Assembly (NCBI GenBank): GCA_963736055.1
Contig: CAVTNM010000008.1
Location: forward strand, 1,612,001-1,676,000
Direction of reading: 5' to 3'
DNA length: 64,000 bases
Source of the DNA: AC-32 sp963736055
GTDB lineage: Bacteria; Actinomycetota; Thermoleophilia; Gaiellales; Gaiellaceae
Of this stretch, positions 9,551 to 17,600 are shown one piece after another. The first letter of the stretch is position 1, and each line of letters opens with the position of its first letter. The notes under the pieces were generated by a model. The model did not search any database and was not told the DNA's origin. It saw only the letters and a list, made by a program, of their open reading frames with translations. A program made the position numbers and the translations under genes.

Positions 9551-10799
9551 ATGGAGGTCCTCGACCAGATCGGGCAGGGGCTCTGGAACGCCTTCCAGAT
9601 GGCGTGGGAGGTCTGGTGGGCGCTCGTGCTCGGGTTCCTGCTCTCCGCCGATCGTGCAGGCGTGGGTTCCGCGCTCGCGCATGGAGCGGTCGCTCGGCGG
9701 GCGCGACCTGCGGACGGTCGCGCTCGCGAGCGGCCTCGGCGCCGCATCGTCGTCCTGCAGCTACGCGGCGGTGGCGATCGCGAAGTCGATGTTCCAGAAG
9801 GGCGCGAGCCTGGTCGCGGCGATGGTCTTCCAGTTCGCCTCGACGAACCTCGTCTTCGAGATCGGGATCGTGATCTGGATCTTCCTGGGCTGGCAGTTCA
9901 CGCTGGCCGAGTTCGTGGGCGGCCTGATCCTGATCGTGCTGATGTGGATCGGCCTGCGCGTGTTCGTCTCGCGTGGTGAGGAACGGCAGGCCCGCGAGCA
10001 CGCGCTCGCGGCCGAGACCGGCCACCAGCACCACTCTGCCGGCGGCGGCTCGCGGCTGCTCTCGCTCGATGCCTGGTCCGACGTCGCGCACAACTTCCGC
10101 GGCGACTGGACGATGCTCTGGCGCGAGATCACCGCCGGCTTCGTGATCGCGGGCTTCGTCGCACTCTTGCCGGCGTACTTCTTCAACGACCTGTTCCTGA
10201 CCGGAACCGGGGGGTGGGTCCAGCTGCTCGAGAACGTGATCGTCGGGCCGATCGTGGCCGTGCTGTCGTTCGTCTGCTCGGTGGGGAACGTGCCGCTTGC
10301 AGCCGTGCTCTGGGCGGGCGGGATCTCGTTCTCCGGCGTGATCGCGTTCATCTACGCCGACCTGATCATCATCCCACTCGTGCTCGTCTACGGGCGCTAC
10401 TACGGCTGGCGGGTGGCGGCGCTGCTCGTGACGATCATGTTCGCTGCGATCGTGGCGGCCGCGCTCGCGGTAGACGGGATCTTCAGCGCCCTCGGGTTGA
10501 TCCCAGAGGAGCGCCCGTCGATCGAGTCGATCACCGCGCGCGGGATCACCTGGAACTACACGACCGCGCTGAACATCGTGTTCACCGCCGTGGCGGCCGG
10601 CCTGATCGGCCTGACCATGCGGCGCGGCGAACGCGACCCGGTCTGCGGGATGACCGTCGATCCCAGCAGGGCGGTCACGGCGGAGTACCGCGGTAGGCGG
10701 TATTCATTCTGTGGGCCCGGCTGCCGGGCGAAGTTCGAGGCCGATCCTGAGCGCTACACGGGCTCGGCGCCGCGGGCCGAGGCGCTCGCAAGACACTAG
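9551..10799 (+). CDS. ArsP/DUF318-type permease with C-terminal YHS domain (one frameshift)
   Basis: About 416 residues after correction. One extra base near 9650 separates the first 33 codons (ending VLGFLLSA) from the rest (IVQAWVPRSRMERSLGG onward). Eight or so membrane segments; the motif SSSCSYAAVAIAKSMFQKGA with its cysteine is typical of PF03773 permeases (YraQ/ArsP), some of which export organoarsenicals. A His/Ala-rich loop follows the first helices. The last ~45 residues form a YHS domain (DPVCGMTVDP ... YSFCGPGCRAKFEADPERY), a metal-linked module with three cysteines. This suggests heavy-metal or metalloid handling; substrate unproven. Confidence 0.75.
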
Positions 10800-10845
10800 G
10801 CGGCGTGCGAGAATCGCCCCAGCGCCTCGTGGGGAGGAACGCAGG

Positions 10846-11163
10846 ATGCGCGTGTGTGCCGAGTGTGGCAGGGAGCTGGAGCAGGCCTATCGCTTCTGTC
10901 CCTGGTGCGCGGCTCCGCAGCGGCGCAAGCTGGTCGAGTTCTTCCGCGCCCACCCGCGTGACGAGGGCAGAGCGCTGAGAGTCTCGCGCTACCTGACGGA
11001 GGAGCCGCACGTCCGCTTCAGCGTCTGGAGCCGTGGCGGAGTGGCCGAGGCGGCGGTGTCGCTGGAGGAGGTCGAGGCCGAGAGGCTGGCGGCGTTCCTC
11101 GCGACTCCCCAGCCGCGGCCGCGAGCCGTCGACCGGCTCCTCGCGCTGCTACCTCGCGGCTAG
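10846..11163 (+). CDS. Small zinc-ribbon protein
   Basis: 105 residues. The N-terminus has two Cys pairs, CAECGRELEQAYRFCPWC, forming a rubredoxin-like zinc ribbon; the rest is soluble, with no recognised domain. GGGGAGGA 9-15 nt before ATG 10846 is a good Shine-Dalgarno. The gene is convergent with mreB and the two stops overlap by 4 nt. Function unknown. Confidence 0.7.
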   Translation: MRVCAECGRELEQAYRFCPWCAAPQRRKLVEFFRAHPRDEGRALRVSRYLTEEPHVRFSVWSRGGVAEAAVSLEEVEAERLAAFLATPQPRPRAVDRLLALLPRG

Positions 11164-12203
11164 CGTCGGCCGCGGCTGCGGCGCTGGGCCTTGGCCGCCC
11201 GGTCGAGCGTCTCGAGCTCGTCGAGGCTGCGGCCCGCTCCCTCGGCCACGCACGTCAGCGGCGACTCGACCAGCTGCACCGGCAACCCGACCTCGCTCCG
11301 CAGCCGCTCGTCCATCCCGCGCAGGAGTGACCCGCCGCCTGCCAGCACGATCCCGCGGACGCCCAGGTCGGCCGCCAGCTCCGGCGGCGTCCGCTCGAGC
11401 GTGTCCTTGACTGCGCTCACGATCCTGTTGACGGGAGCCTCGAGCGCGCGGCGCACGTCGCTCCCGGAGATGCTCACCCGCCGCAGCAGGCCCGTGATGA
11501 GGTCTCTCCCGGCGACGGTGGTCTCACCCGGGTCGTCCGTCGGCCAGGCGGAGCCGACCTCGATCTTCGCGGCCTCGGCGGTCTCCTGGCCGATCATCAG
11601 CTTGTGGGAGCTCTTCACGTAGTCGACGATCGCGTCGTCCATCTCGTAGCCGCCGACCCTGATCGACTCCCAGACCACCATCCCGCCGAGCGCGATGACG
11701 GCGACCTCGGTCGTGCCGCCGCCGATGTCGATCACCATGCTTGCGACCGCGTCTGCCACGGGCAGGTTCGCGCCGATCGCGGCGGCCATCGGCTCCTCGA
11801 TCAGGTAAACGGTACGGGCTCCGGCTGCACGGGTCGCCTCGTCGACGGCCCGCCGCTCGACGTCGGTGATACCGCTCGGCACACAGAGCACGACCCGCGC
11901 GAAGGTGAACCTGCCGCCGCCGGCCCTCGAGATGAAGTGGCGCAGCATCTCCTCGGTGATCTCGAAGTCGGCGATCACGCCGTGCCGGAGCGGGCGGATC
12001 GCTCGAATCGTCGCCGGCGTGCGCCCGATCATCCGCTTGGCCTCCGCGCCCACCGCGTGCACTCGACCCGTCTCCTCCGAGATCGCGACCACCGACGGCT
12101 CGAAGAGCACGATCCCCCGCCCACGGATGAACACGAGCGTGTTCGCGGTGCCGAGATCGACCGCCATGTCGCGGCCGCTGCCGATTGACCCCCAGAGTCG
12201 CAT
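11160..12203 (-). CDS. mreB: Rod shape-determining protein MreB
   Basis: 347 residues, actin-fold ATPase. Phosphate-1 loop DLGTANTLVFI, phosphate-2 loop VIDIGGGTTEVAVI and adenosine motif VLAGGGSLLRGM are all in place, as is the MreB-typical HGVIADFEITEEMLRHF. It polymerises under the membrane and guides lateral wall synthesis. It stands alone here, without mreC/mreD beside it. The ATG at 12203 gives MRLWGSIGSGRDMAVDLG; a shorter start at 12167 (MAVDLG) is possible. Its upstream region contains a pair of identical palindromes. Confidence 0.93.
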   Translation of the reverse strand: MRLWGSIGSGRDMAVDLGTANTLVFIRGRGIVLFEPSVVAISEETGRVHAVGAEAKRMIGRTPATIRAIRPLRHGVIADFEITEEMLRHFISRAGGGRFTFARVVLCVPSGITDVERRAVDEATRAAGARTVYLIEEPMAAAIGANLPVADAVASMVIDIGGGTTEVAVIALGGMVVWESIRVGGYEMDDAIVDYVKSSHKLMIGQETAEAAKIEVGSAWPTDDPGETTVAGRDLITGLLRRVSISGSDVRRALEAPVNRIVSAVKDTLERTPPELAADLGVRGIVLAGGGSLLRGMDERLRSEVGLPVQLVESPLTCVAEGAGRSLDELETLDRAAKAQRRSRGRR

Positions 12204-12312
12204 GCCCCGCTGGACCCTAGCCAGGTGGACCCCGACCCGCGCCGCCCATGCAGCGCAGACCTTCGCCTCCCAGTGGACTACGGCCCAAGAGCTCGTGCCG
12301 GGCCCGCCCCTT

Positions 12313-12327
12313 GTAACAGTCTGTTAC
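12313..12327. repeat. Palindrome GTAACAG-T-CTGTTAC, copy 1
   Basis: Perfect 7+1+7 inverted repeat embedded in TTG(palindrome)TTG, about 110 nt upstream of mreB. A second copy with the same flanks lies 65 bp away. AT-rich islands of this kind in a 70% GC background suggest a regulator-binding site; the regulator is unknown. Confidence 0.6.
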
Positions 12328-12377
12328 TTGATGGTTGGGATCCCTCTAGTGGAGGCGTTCCTCGGCTCGGGTTCCTT

Positions 12378-12392
12378 GTAACAGACTGTTAC
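12378..12392. repeat. Palindrome GTAACAG-A-CTGTTAC, copy 2
   Basis: Same palindrome as at 12313-12327, differing only in the central base, with identical flanks on both sides (CCTT before, TTG after). Centres are 65 bp apart, about six helical turns, so both would face the same side of the DNA. Confidence 0.6.
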
Positions 12393-12416
12393 TTGGGCGC
12401 TTCGGGTCTGAGAACG

Positions 12417-12443
12417 GCAGAGGCCGCTCTGGGCGGCCTCTGC
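12417..12443 (-). terminator. Terminator hairpin after the 12467-13192 gene
   Basis: GCAGAGGCCGC (12417-12427) and GCGGCCTCTGC (12433-12443) form a perfect 11-bp stem with a 5-nt loop, 24 nt beyond the stop codon of the minus-strand gene. No T-tract, so it may be assisted or act as an mRNA 3' end. Confidence 0.55.
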
Positions 12444-12466
12444 GCTACGTGGGTGCGGCTGTCCGG

Positions 12467-13192
12467 CTAGGCGGCGGCGGGCTCGTGGTCCGCGATGTGG
12501 TTCGCCGGGACCTGCTCGGCCTGGCCGAGCGAGTAGGAGCGCGGCGCGCGGATCCTGACGGAGATCTTGTCGCCGACCTTGAGCTGGCTCGGCGAGATCA
12601 GGGTTGGCACACGTCCCTGCCAGAGAACGAAGATCGTGCCGCGGTCGTAGCTGAACGTCTGGTCGACCGACTGCCCGAGCATCGAGCGGAGCGCGAGCAG
12701 GTTGCCGTTCGAGATATGCAGCGTGACGTGCCCGTTCGCCGCGGGTGCGTCGAGGCTGCCGATGAAGAGCCAGAGCGGCTTGTGCGCGAAGCGCGGGTTC
12801 GGGCCGCGATCGGCGACGACCTTGGCCGGGGTCGCCTCGATCTGGGCGAGCGAATCGCTCCGGGGGGCCCTGACCTTGATGCTGACCCGGTCGCCGGCGA
12901 CGAGATTCGACTCCGGCACGACCGTGGGCACGCCGTGCGCCCAGCGGAGGTACTGCGTGTTGGCGTCGACCGCGAATTGCTGGTCGTCGCTCTGGCCGAG
13001 AAGCTTCTTCAGCGCCAGACGGCTCCCGCCGTTGACGTCGACGTAGAGCGTCGAGGAGCTACCGGCGTCCGCGAGCAACCGCCCGTTGAACGTGAACGTG
13101 GTCATGCCGCCGCCGCTGGCAAGCGTGCTCGAGACGCCGACCGTGAGAACGGTGAGCGCGAGGAGCGCGAGGTAGAGGAGCTGCCTTCTCAT
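12467..13192 (-). CDS. Secreted protein with two copies of a ~85-residue domain
   Basis: 241 residues. ATG 13192 has a GAAGGAG ribosome site 5-9 nt upstream. A signal peptide (RRQLLYLALLALTVLTVG...) is followed by two homologous units. Each runs: a short beta-rich lead, LALkkLLGQS-D-QfaVD or LALRSMLGQSVDQTFSYD, then GVPTVVPESNLVAGDRVSIKV or RVPTLISPSQLKVGDKISVRI, and a closing RAPRS.SL.Q.E..PA. This tandem duplication suggests a two-domain beta-barrel resembling DUF5666-like extracellular domains. No cysteines, lipobox or anchor are seen, so it is probably released or wall-associated. Function unknown. Confidence 0.7.
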   Translation of the reverse strand: MRRQLLYLALLALTVLTVGVSSTLASGGGMTTFTFNGRLLADAGSSSTLYVDVNGGSRLALKKLLGQSDDQQFAVDANTQYLRWAHGVPTVVPESNLVAGDRVSIKVRAPRSDSLAQIEATPAKVVADRGPNPRFAHKPLWLFIGSLDAPAANGHVTLHISNGNLLALRSMLGQSVDQTFSYDRGTIFVLWQGRVPTLISPSQLKVGDKISVRIRAPRSYSLGQAEQVPANHIADHEPAAA

Positions 13193-13316
13193 GATCGACT
13201 CCTTCGTCAAGTTGCAGGGACCAACAAGCGGATCGTGGCCCCCGGATGTCAGCCCCTCATTAAGCGGTCGTTAGCGCGTTGTAAGGCGCGTGCAAGGAGT
13301 GTGGAAAGATGCGCCC

Positions 13317-14216
13317 GTGGCCATGGAAGCTCGCGTGACCGAGGGGTTCGTCCCCTTCCATGGAGCACGCACGTGGTACCGCTCGATCGAGGCGGAGCGC
13401 GAGCAAGGCCTGCCGCTTCTCTGCCTTCACGGAGGCCCCGGGGCCAACTGGCTGCACATGAAGCCGTACGAGGCACTCGCCGACGAGCGGCGGGTCGTCT
13501 TCTACGACCAGCTCGGCGCCGGCAACTCCGCGCTCAGCGAGCCCCACGACCCGGCGATGTGGACTCCGGAGCTGTTCGTGGAGGAGGTCGACGCGGTGCG
13601 GGCTGCGCTCGGCCTCGAGCGCCTGCACGTCATCGGCCACTCCTGGGGCGGGATGCTGGGCATGCAGTACGCCTCCGGCCGCCCCGCCGGGCTGGCCTCA
13701 CTGATCGCCGAGAGCTCTCCGGCCAGCGTCCCCGACTGGATGCCCGAGGTGCAGCGGCTGCGCTCGGAGCTACCGCCTGAGGTCGAGTCGACGCTGCGCG
13801 AGCACGAGGCGGCCGGCACCACCGACGATCCCGCCTACGAGGAGGCGGAGATGGTGTTCTACAAGCGCCACGTCTGCCGCGTCGAGCCATGGCCGGACTG
13901 GCTCGTCGAGTGCTTCTCGATCCTGGCGGCCAACCCGGAGGTCTACCACTCGATGAACGGCCCCAGCGAGTTCCACGTGATCGGCACGATCAGCGACTGG
14001 GACATCATGGACCGCCTGGGGCAGATCGAGGTCCCGACGCTCGTGTTCTCCGGCCGCTACGACGAGGTGACGCCCGCGATCACCGAGGCGGCGCACCGCG
14101 CGATTCCCGGCTCGGAGTACGTCGTGATGGAGGAGAGCTCGCACATGTCTCAGGCCGAGGAACCGGAGAAGACGCTGGCGCTCGTGCGCGACTTCCTCTC
14201 TCGGGCCGAGCGCTGA
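13317..14216 (+). CDS. Proline iminopeptidase-family alpha/beta hydrolase
   Basis: 299 residues from GTG 13317 (ATG 13323 is an alternative). The oxyanion motif LHGGPGANW, nucleophile elbow GHSWGGMLG, acid in SGRYDEVTP and histidine in ESSHMSQ give a complete catalytic triad. HGGPG plus GHSWGG is the signature of prolyl iminopeptidases and related proline-specific hydrolases (peptidase S33). No signal peptide, so it likely releases N-terminal proline from peptides in the cytoplasm. The downstream acetyltransferase start overlaps its stop codon. Confidence 0.85.
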   Translation: MAMEARVTEGFVPFHGARTWYRSIEAEREQGLPLLCLHGGPGANWLHMKPYEALADERRVVFYDQLGAGNSALSEPHDPAMWTPELFVEEVDAVRAALGLERLHVIGHSWGGMLGMQYASGRPAGLASLIAESSPASVPDWMPEVQRLRSELPPEVESTLREHEAAGTTDDPAYEEAEMVFYKRHVCRVEPWPDWLVECFSILAANPEVYHSMNGPSEFHVIGTISDWDIMDRLGQIEVPTLVFSGRYDEVTPAITEAAHRAIPGSEYVVMEESSHMSQAEEPEKTLALVRDFLSRAER

Positions 14217-14704
14217 TCGAGACCGCCCGGCTGCGGCTCGTGCCGTGGCCGGTCGAGCTCTTCGACGCGCTCCCCAGCCGCCGGGCCGCGGCGAGGATGC
14301 TCGACGCCTCGGTGCCGGTCGACTGGCCTGACGAGGAGCTACGGGAGCTGCTCGATCTGTACGAACCGAGGCTGCGGAGCGACCCTTCCCTGCTCGGCTT
14401 CGGGCCCTGGGTGGTGATCGGCGACCGCGAGGTCGTCGGCAGCGCGGGCTTTCTCGGCCCTCCGAACGAGAGCGGCGAGATCGAGCTCGGCTACGGCATC
14501 CGCGAGGAGCACCGCAACCTCGGCTACGCGACCGAAGCGGCACGAGCCCTTCTGGCCTGGGCGCTTGCGCAGGCCGGCGTGGAGCGCGTCGTCGCCCGCT
14601 CCGAATCGGCCAACCGTGCCTCCATTCGCGTGCTCGAGAAGTCGGGCCTGCTTCCGGCCGAGCACGGGCGCTGGGTTAGTCCAGCCGGCGGCGACGCCGC
14701 TTGA
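14213..14704 (+). CDS. GNAT-family N-acetyltransferase, probable CTG start
   Basis: 163 residues. The acetyl-CoA-binding region has IELGYGIREEHRNLGYATEA, and VVARSESANRASIRVLEKSGL is typical of the RimJ/RimL branch that acetylates protein N-termini or small amines. In this frame no ATG, GTG or TTG lies close to the family-like beginning (LIETARLRLV); the only plausible start is CTG 14213, which overlaps the upstream stop as CTGA. The 3' end overlaps the convergent arfB gene by 29 nt. Confidence 0.75.
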   Translation: MIETARLRLVPWPVELFDALPSRRAAARMLDASVPVDWPDEELRELLDLYEPRLRSDPSLLGFGPWVVIGDREVVGSAGFLGPPNESGEIELGYGIREEHRNLGYATEAARALLAWALAQAGVERVVARSESANRASIRVLEKSGLLPAEHGRWVSPAGGDAA

Positions 14705-15083
14705 CCTCGCTGCGCCGCCGCTTCTGTTCGAGCCGCCGCTCGACGGCCGCCTTGCTCGGCTTCGTCGGCCGACGTCTCCTCGGGACGCGCAGTGCCTCCC
14801 GCAGCGACTCGACCAGGCGCTCTGTCGCGAGCTCGCGGTTGCGCCACTGGCTGCGCTCGTCCTGGGCGACCGCCCGTAGGATCGGGCCGGCCTTGGCGAG
14901 CACCCGCCGCTTCTGAGCCTCGGTCAGGGCCTGCGAGGCCTCCACGTCGAAGCTTGCCTCGACCCGGGTGTCGCTCTTCTGCGCGTGCTGGCCACCGGGA
15001 CCGCTCGAGCGCGAGAAGCGCAGCTCGATCTCCGAGCGCGGGATGGAGACCGACCGGGTCACCTGAATAGACTCGCCGCTCAT
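14676..15083 (-). CDS. arfB: Alternative ribosome-rescue factor ArfB (peptidyl-tRNA hydrolase)
   Basis: 135 residues. SRSSGPGGQHAQKSDTRVE carries the GGQ loop that hydrolyses peptidyl-tRNA in release factors, with no codon-recognition domain. The C-terminal tail is very basic (RRPTKPSKAAVERRLEQKRR and onward), as ArfB needs to enter the empty mRNA channel of stalled ribosomes. The start at 15083 is preceded by a CAGAAT box 7 nt upstream, consistent with a leaderless message. Its start codon overlaps that of the divergent HAD gene (CATG). Confidence 0.88.
   Translation of the reverse strand: MSGESIQVTRSVSIPRSEIELRFSRSSGPGGQHAQKSDTRVEASFDVEASQALTEAQKRRVLAKAGPILRAVAQDERSQWRNRELATERLVESLREALRVPRRRRPTKPSKAAVERRLEQKRRRSEVKRRRRRLD
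15068..15073 (+). promoter_or_regulatory. -10 box for leaderless HAD phosphatase gene
   Basis: TAGACT ends 8 nt before the ATG at 15082, so transcription should start at or next to the first codon. It lies within the 5' coding part of the divergent arfB gene. Confidence 0.4.
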
Positions 15084-15861
15084 GGCCGCCATTCTGCTCG
15101 ACGTCGACGGGGTCTTTCACGTCTCCGGCCACCCGATCGATGGTGGCGGCGAGGCGGTCGCGCGCCTGCGCGAGGCGGGGCACCGGCTGCGGTTCGTGAC
15201 CAACAACACCACGCACTCGCGCCGGCAGCTCGCCGCGCAGATCCGCGGCTTCGGGGTCGAGCTCGACGACACCGAGCTGCAGACGACGCCGCTCGCCGCC
15301 GCGCACCTCTTGCAGGGCAAACGCGTCCTCGCGCTGACGATGCCCGACATCGTCGAGGACCTGGACGGGATCGAGCTCGTGGGCGAGGGCGCCGACGCCG
15401 TCCTGCTCGGGGGCGCGGAGGAGCAGCCGGAACTGAACAACCAGGTGTTCAGCTACATGAACCTCGCGCGCGCCTTCGCCGAGCTCCAGGGCGGCGCCGA
15501 GCTCTACTGCCTGCACAAGAACCGCTGGTGGCAGACGGCCCGTGGCCCGGTTCTGGACGCCGGCGCCTTCGTGGCCGGGCTCGAGTACGCGGCCGAGACA
15601 CACGCGACCGTCCTGGGGAAGCCGAGCCCCGCGTACTTCGACGCCGCTCTCGACGCGCTCGACTCCGACCCGAAGCTGACGTGGATGGTGGGCGACGACG
15701 TCGAGGCCGACGTCGCGGGCGCGGCCGCCTGCGGGCTCCGCACCGTGCTCGTGCGAACCGGCAAGTTCCGGCCCGATGCGGTCGAGGACGCGCGCGTCCG
15801 GCCGGAGGGGATCATCAGCTCGATCGCGGCCCTGCCCGATTGGATCGACTCCGCTCCGTAG
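15082..15861 (+). CDS. HAD-IIA family phosphatase
   Basis: 259 residues. Motif I ILLDVDGVFHVSG supplies the two catalytic aspartates, motif II is FVTNNTT, the motif III lysine is in VLGKPSPAYF, and motif IV is MVGDDVEADVAGA. The cap position and TNNTT motif place it in subfamily IIA, near LHPP/HDHD2 and NagD-like phosphatases. Substrate cannot be inferred. Next gene is acpS, 10 nt downstream but with its own -10 box. Confidence 0.88.
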   Translation: MAAILLDVDGVFHVSGHPIDGGGEAVARLREAGHRLRFVTNNTTHSRRQLAAQIRGFGVELDDTELQTTPLAAAHLLQGKRVLALTMPDIVEDLDGIELVGEGADAVLLGGAEEQPELNNQVFSYMNLARAFAELQGGAELYCLHKNRWWQTARGPVLDAGAFVAGLEYAAETHATVLGKPSPAYFDAALDALDSDPKLTWMVGDDVEADVAGAAACGLRTVLVRTGKFRPDAVEDARVRPEGIISSIAALPDWIDSAP

Positions 15862-15864
15862 AGT
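15859..15864 (+). promoter_or_regulatory. -10 box for leaderless acpS
   Basis: TAGAGT overlaps the HAD stop codon and ends 7 nt before GTG 15872. This spacing matches the leaderless pattern seen at several other genes in the window. Confidence 0.4.
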
Positions 15865-15871
15865 TTCGTCC

Positions 15872-16231
15872 GTGCGAGTCGGAGTCGACCTGATCGAGAT
15901 CACGCGGATCGCCCGCGCTCTCGAGCGCTACCCCGGGTTCCGCGAGCGCTGCTTCACCGAGGCCGAGCGTGCGTACTGCGAATCCAAGCCAAACCCGCCC
16001 CAGCACTACGCGGCGCGCTTCGCAGGCAAGGAGGCCGTCGGCAAAGCCCTCGGCTCCGGTGTCCGCTTCACCTGGCGGGAGATCGAGATCGCAGGCCGGC
16101 CGAAGCCTGGCGTGACCCTGAGCGGCTCGACGAAGGCGTGGGCCGAGCGGGTCGGCGCGGGGACGATCGAGCTCTCGATGACCCACTCGCGCGACCTGGC
16201 CCAGGCGGTGTGTCTCGTCTCCGATGCCTAG
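15872..16231 (+). CDS. acpS: Holo-[acyl-carrier-protein] synthase
   Basis: 119 residues, usual AcpS size. VGVDLIEITRI carries the Mg-binding aspartate and FAGKEAVGKALG the catalytic Glu/Lys segment. Transfers 4'-phosphopantetheine from CoA to acyl carrier protein, activating fatty-acid synthesis. The stop overlaps the start of nnr by 8 nt, a neighbour pairing (acpS-nnr-alr) that is common in bacteria. Confidence 0.95.
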   Translation: MRVGVDLIEITRIARALERYPGFRERCFTEAERAYCESKPNPPQHYAARFAGKEAVGKALGSGVRFTWREIEIAGRPKPGVTLSGSTKAWAERVGAGTIELSMTHSRDLAQAVCLVSDA

Positions 16232-17600
16232 GTTCGACCCTCTCTACACCGAAGAGGAGATGAAGGCAGCCGAGGCGGGCCACGACGTCGGCGAGCTGAT
16301 GGCGCTGGCGGGCCGGGCGGTCGCCGAGCAGGCGATGCGGCGCTTTCCGGAGGCACGTCGGTTCGTCGCGGTCTGCGGCAAGGGCGCGAACGGCGGTGAC
16401 GGGCGGATCGCGATCGAGGTGCTGGAGGAGGCAGGGAGGGCGGCCCGGCCGGTCGAGGATGCGCCGCTGGACGACGCAGACGTGATCATCGACGCGCTCT
16501 TCGGGACGGGCTTCCACGGCGTTCCTCGCGAGGAGGCCGCGAAGCAGATCGAGGCGATCAACGCCGCCGCGGCCCCGGTCGTGTCCGTCGACCTCCCGTC
16601 GGGCGTCGACGCCTCGACCGGCGAGGTGGCCGGGGCGTGCGTCGAAGCCGATCTCACGGTCACCTTCCACGGCCCGAAGGTGGGTCTCGAGGTGGCGCCG
16701 GGCCGCTTCCGAGCGGGCGAGGTCGTCGTGGCCGACATCGGGCTCGAGCCGCAGCCGACCGAGCACGGGCTCGTCACCGCGGCGATCCTGGCCGAGGTCC
16801 CGCGCAGGCAGCCGAGCCAGAACAAGTACACGGCCGGGACCGTGCTGGTCGTAGGCGGCTCGCGGGGCTTGACCGGGGCTCCGAGCCTCACGGCCGAGTC
16901 GGCCTTCCGCGCGGATGCCGGCTACGTCGCAGTGGCGGTGCCGGACTCGACCCTGGCCGTCTTCGAGCAGCGGCTGCTCGAGGCGGTGAAGCTGCCCTGC
17001 CCAGAGGAGGACGGGCGGATCTCGCCGCGGGCGATCGAGCCGATTGCGGAGTTCGCCTCCAAGGCGGGGTCCCTCGCACTCGGCCCCGGCCTCGGACGTG
17101 GGCCGGGCCCGCAGGAGGTCGTGCGGCGGCTGCTGGAAGAGCTCGACCGGCCGGCCGTCGTCGACGCCGACGGTCTCTTCGGCCTGGAGCCGTTCGAGCG
17201 CTCTGCGCCGACGGTGCTGACCCCACACGAGGGCGAGCTCGCCCGGCTGCTGGACGTGGAGTCCGACTGGGTCGCCGCCCACCGGCTCGAGGCGGTGCGG
17301 CGAGGAGCCGAGCGCTTCGGCTGCGTCTGCCTGCTCAAGGGTGCGGACACGCTGGTGGCCGCCCCGGGGGAGGGCGTTCTCGTCTCGGCACTCGGCACCC
17401 CGGCGCTGGCGACGGCCGGAAGCGGCGACGTCCTCACCGGGATCGTGGCCGCGTTCCTCGCCAAGGGCCTGGAGCCCCGCCTCGCGGCCGCCGCCGCCGC
17501 CGCGGCGCAGCAGCTCGCCTCGACACTGATCCCACAGGCCGGCGCTGTGGCGAGCGACGTGACCGGGGCGCTGCCGCTGGTGCTCGATGCACCGGTCTGA
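16224..17600 (+). CDS. nnr: Bifunctional NAD(P)H-hydrate epimerase / ADP-dependent dehydratase
   Basis: 458 residues. The N-terminal YjeF-N domain (epimerase) includes CGKGANGGDGRIA and VSVDLPSGVDAS. The C-terminal ribokinase-like dehydratase domain has TVLVVGGSRGLTGAP, LTPHEGELARLL and the nucleotide-binding ATAGSGDVLTGIVAAF. Together they repair hydrated NADH and NADPH. The first domain is shorter than usual: the normal ~20-residue N-terminal arm is reduced to MPRFDPLYTEEEMKAAE. Overlaps acpS by 8 nt and alr by 14 nt. Confidence 0.93.
   Translation: MPRFDPLYTEEEMKAAEAGHDVGELMALAGRAVAEQAMRRFPEARRFVAVCGKGANGGDGRIAIEVLEEAGRAARPVEDAPLDDADVIIDALFGTGFHGVPREEAAKQIEAINAAAAPVVSVDLPSGVDASTGEVAGACVEADLTVTFHGPKVGLEVAPGRFRAGEVVVADIGLEPQPTEHGLVTAAILAEVPRRQPSQNKYTAGTVLVVGGSRGLTGAPSLTAESAFRADAGYVAVAVPDSTLAVFEQRLLEAVKLPCPEEDGRISPRAIEPIAEFASKAGSLALGPGLGRGPGPQEVVRRLLEELDRPAVVDADGLFGLEPFERSAPTVLTPHEGELARLLDVESDWVAAHRLEAVRRGAERFGCVCLLKGADTLVAAPGEGVLVSALGTPALATAGSGDVLTGIVAAFLAKGLEPRLAAAAAAAAQQLASTLIPQAGAVASDVTGALPLVLDAPV

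Noticed and set aside
9225..9655. LysE and permease breaks read as recoding or pseudogenes
   Set aside because: No slippery sequence or stop-codon context suggesting programmed frameshifting; the same pattern elsewhere points to sequence errors.
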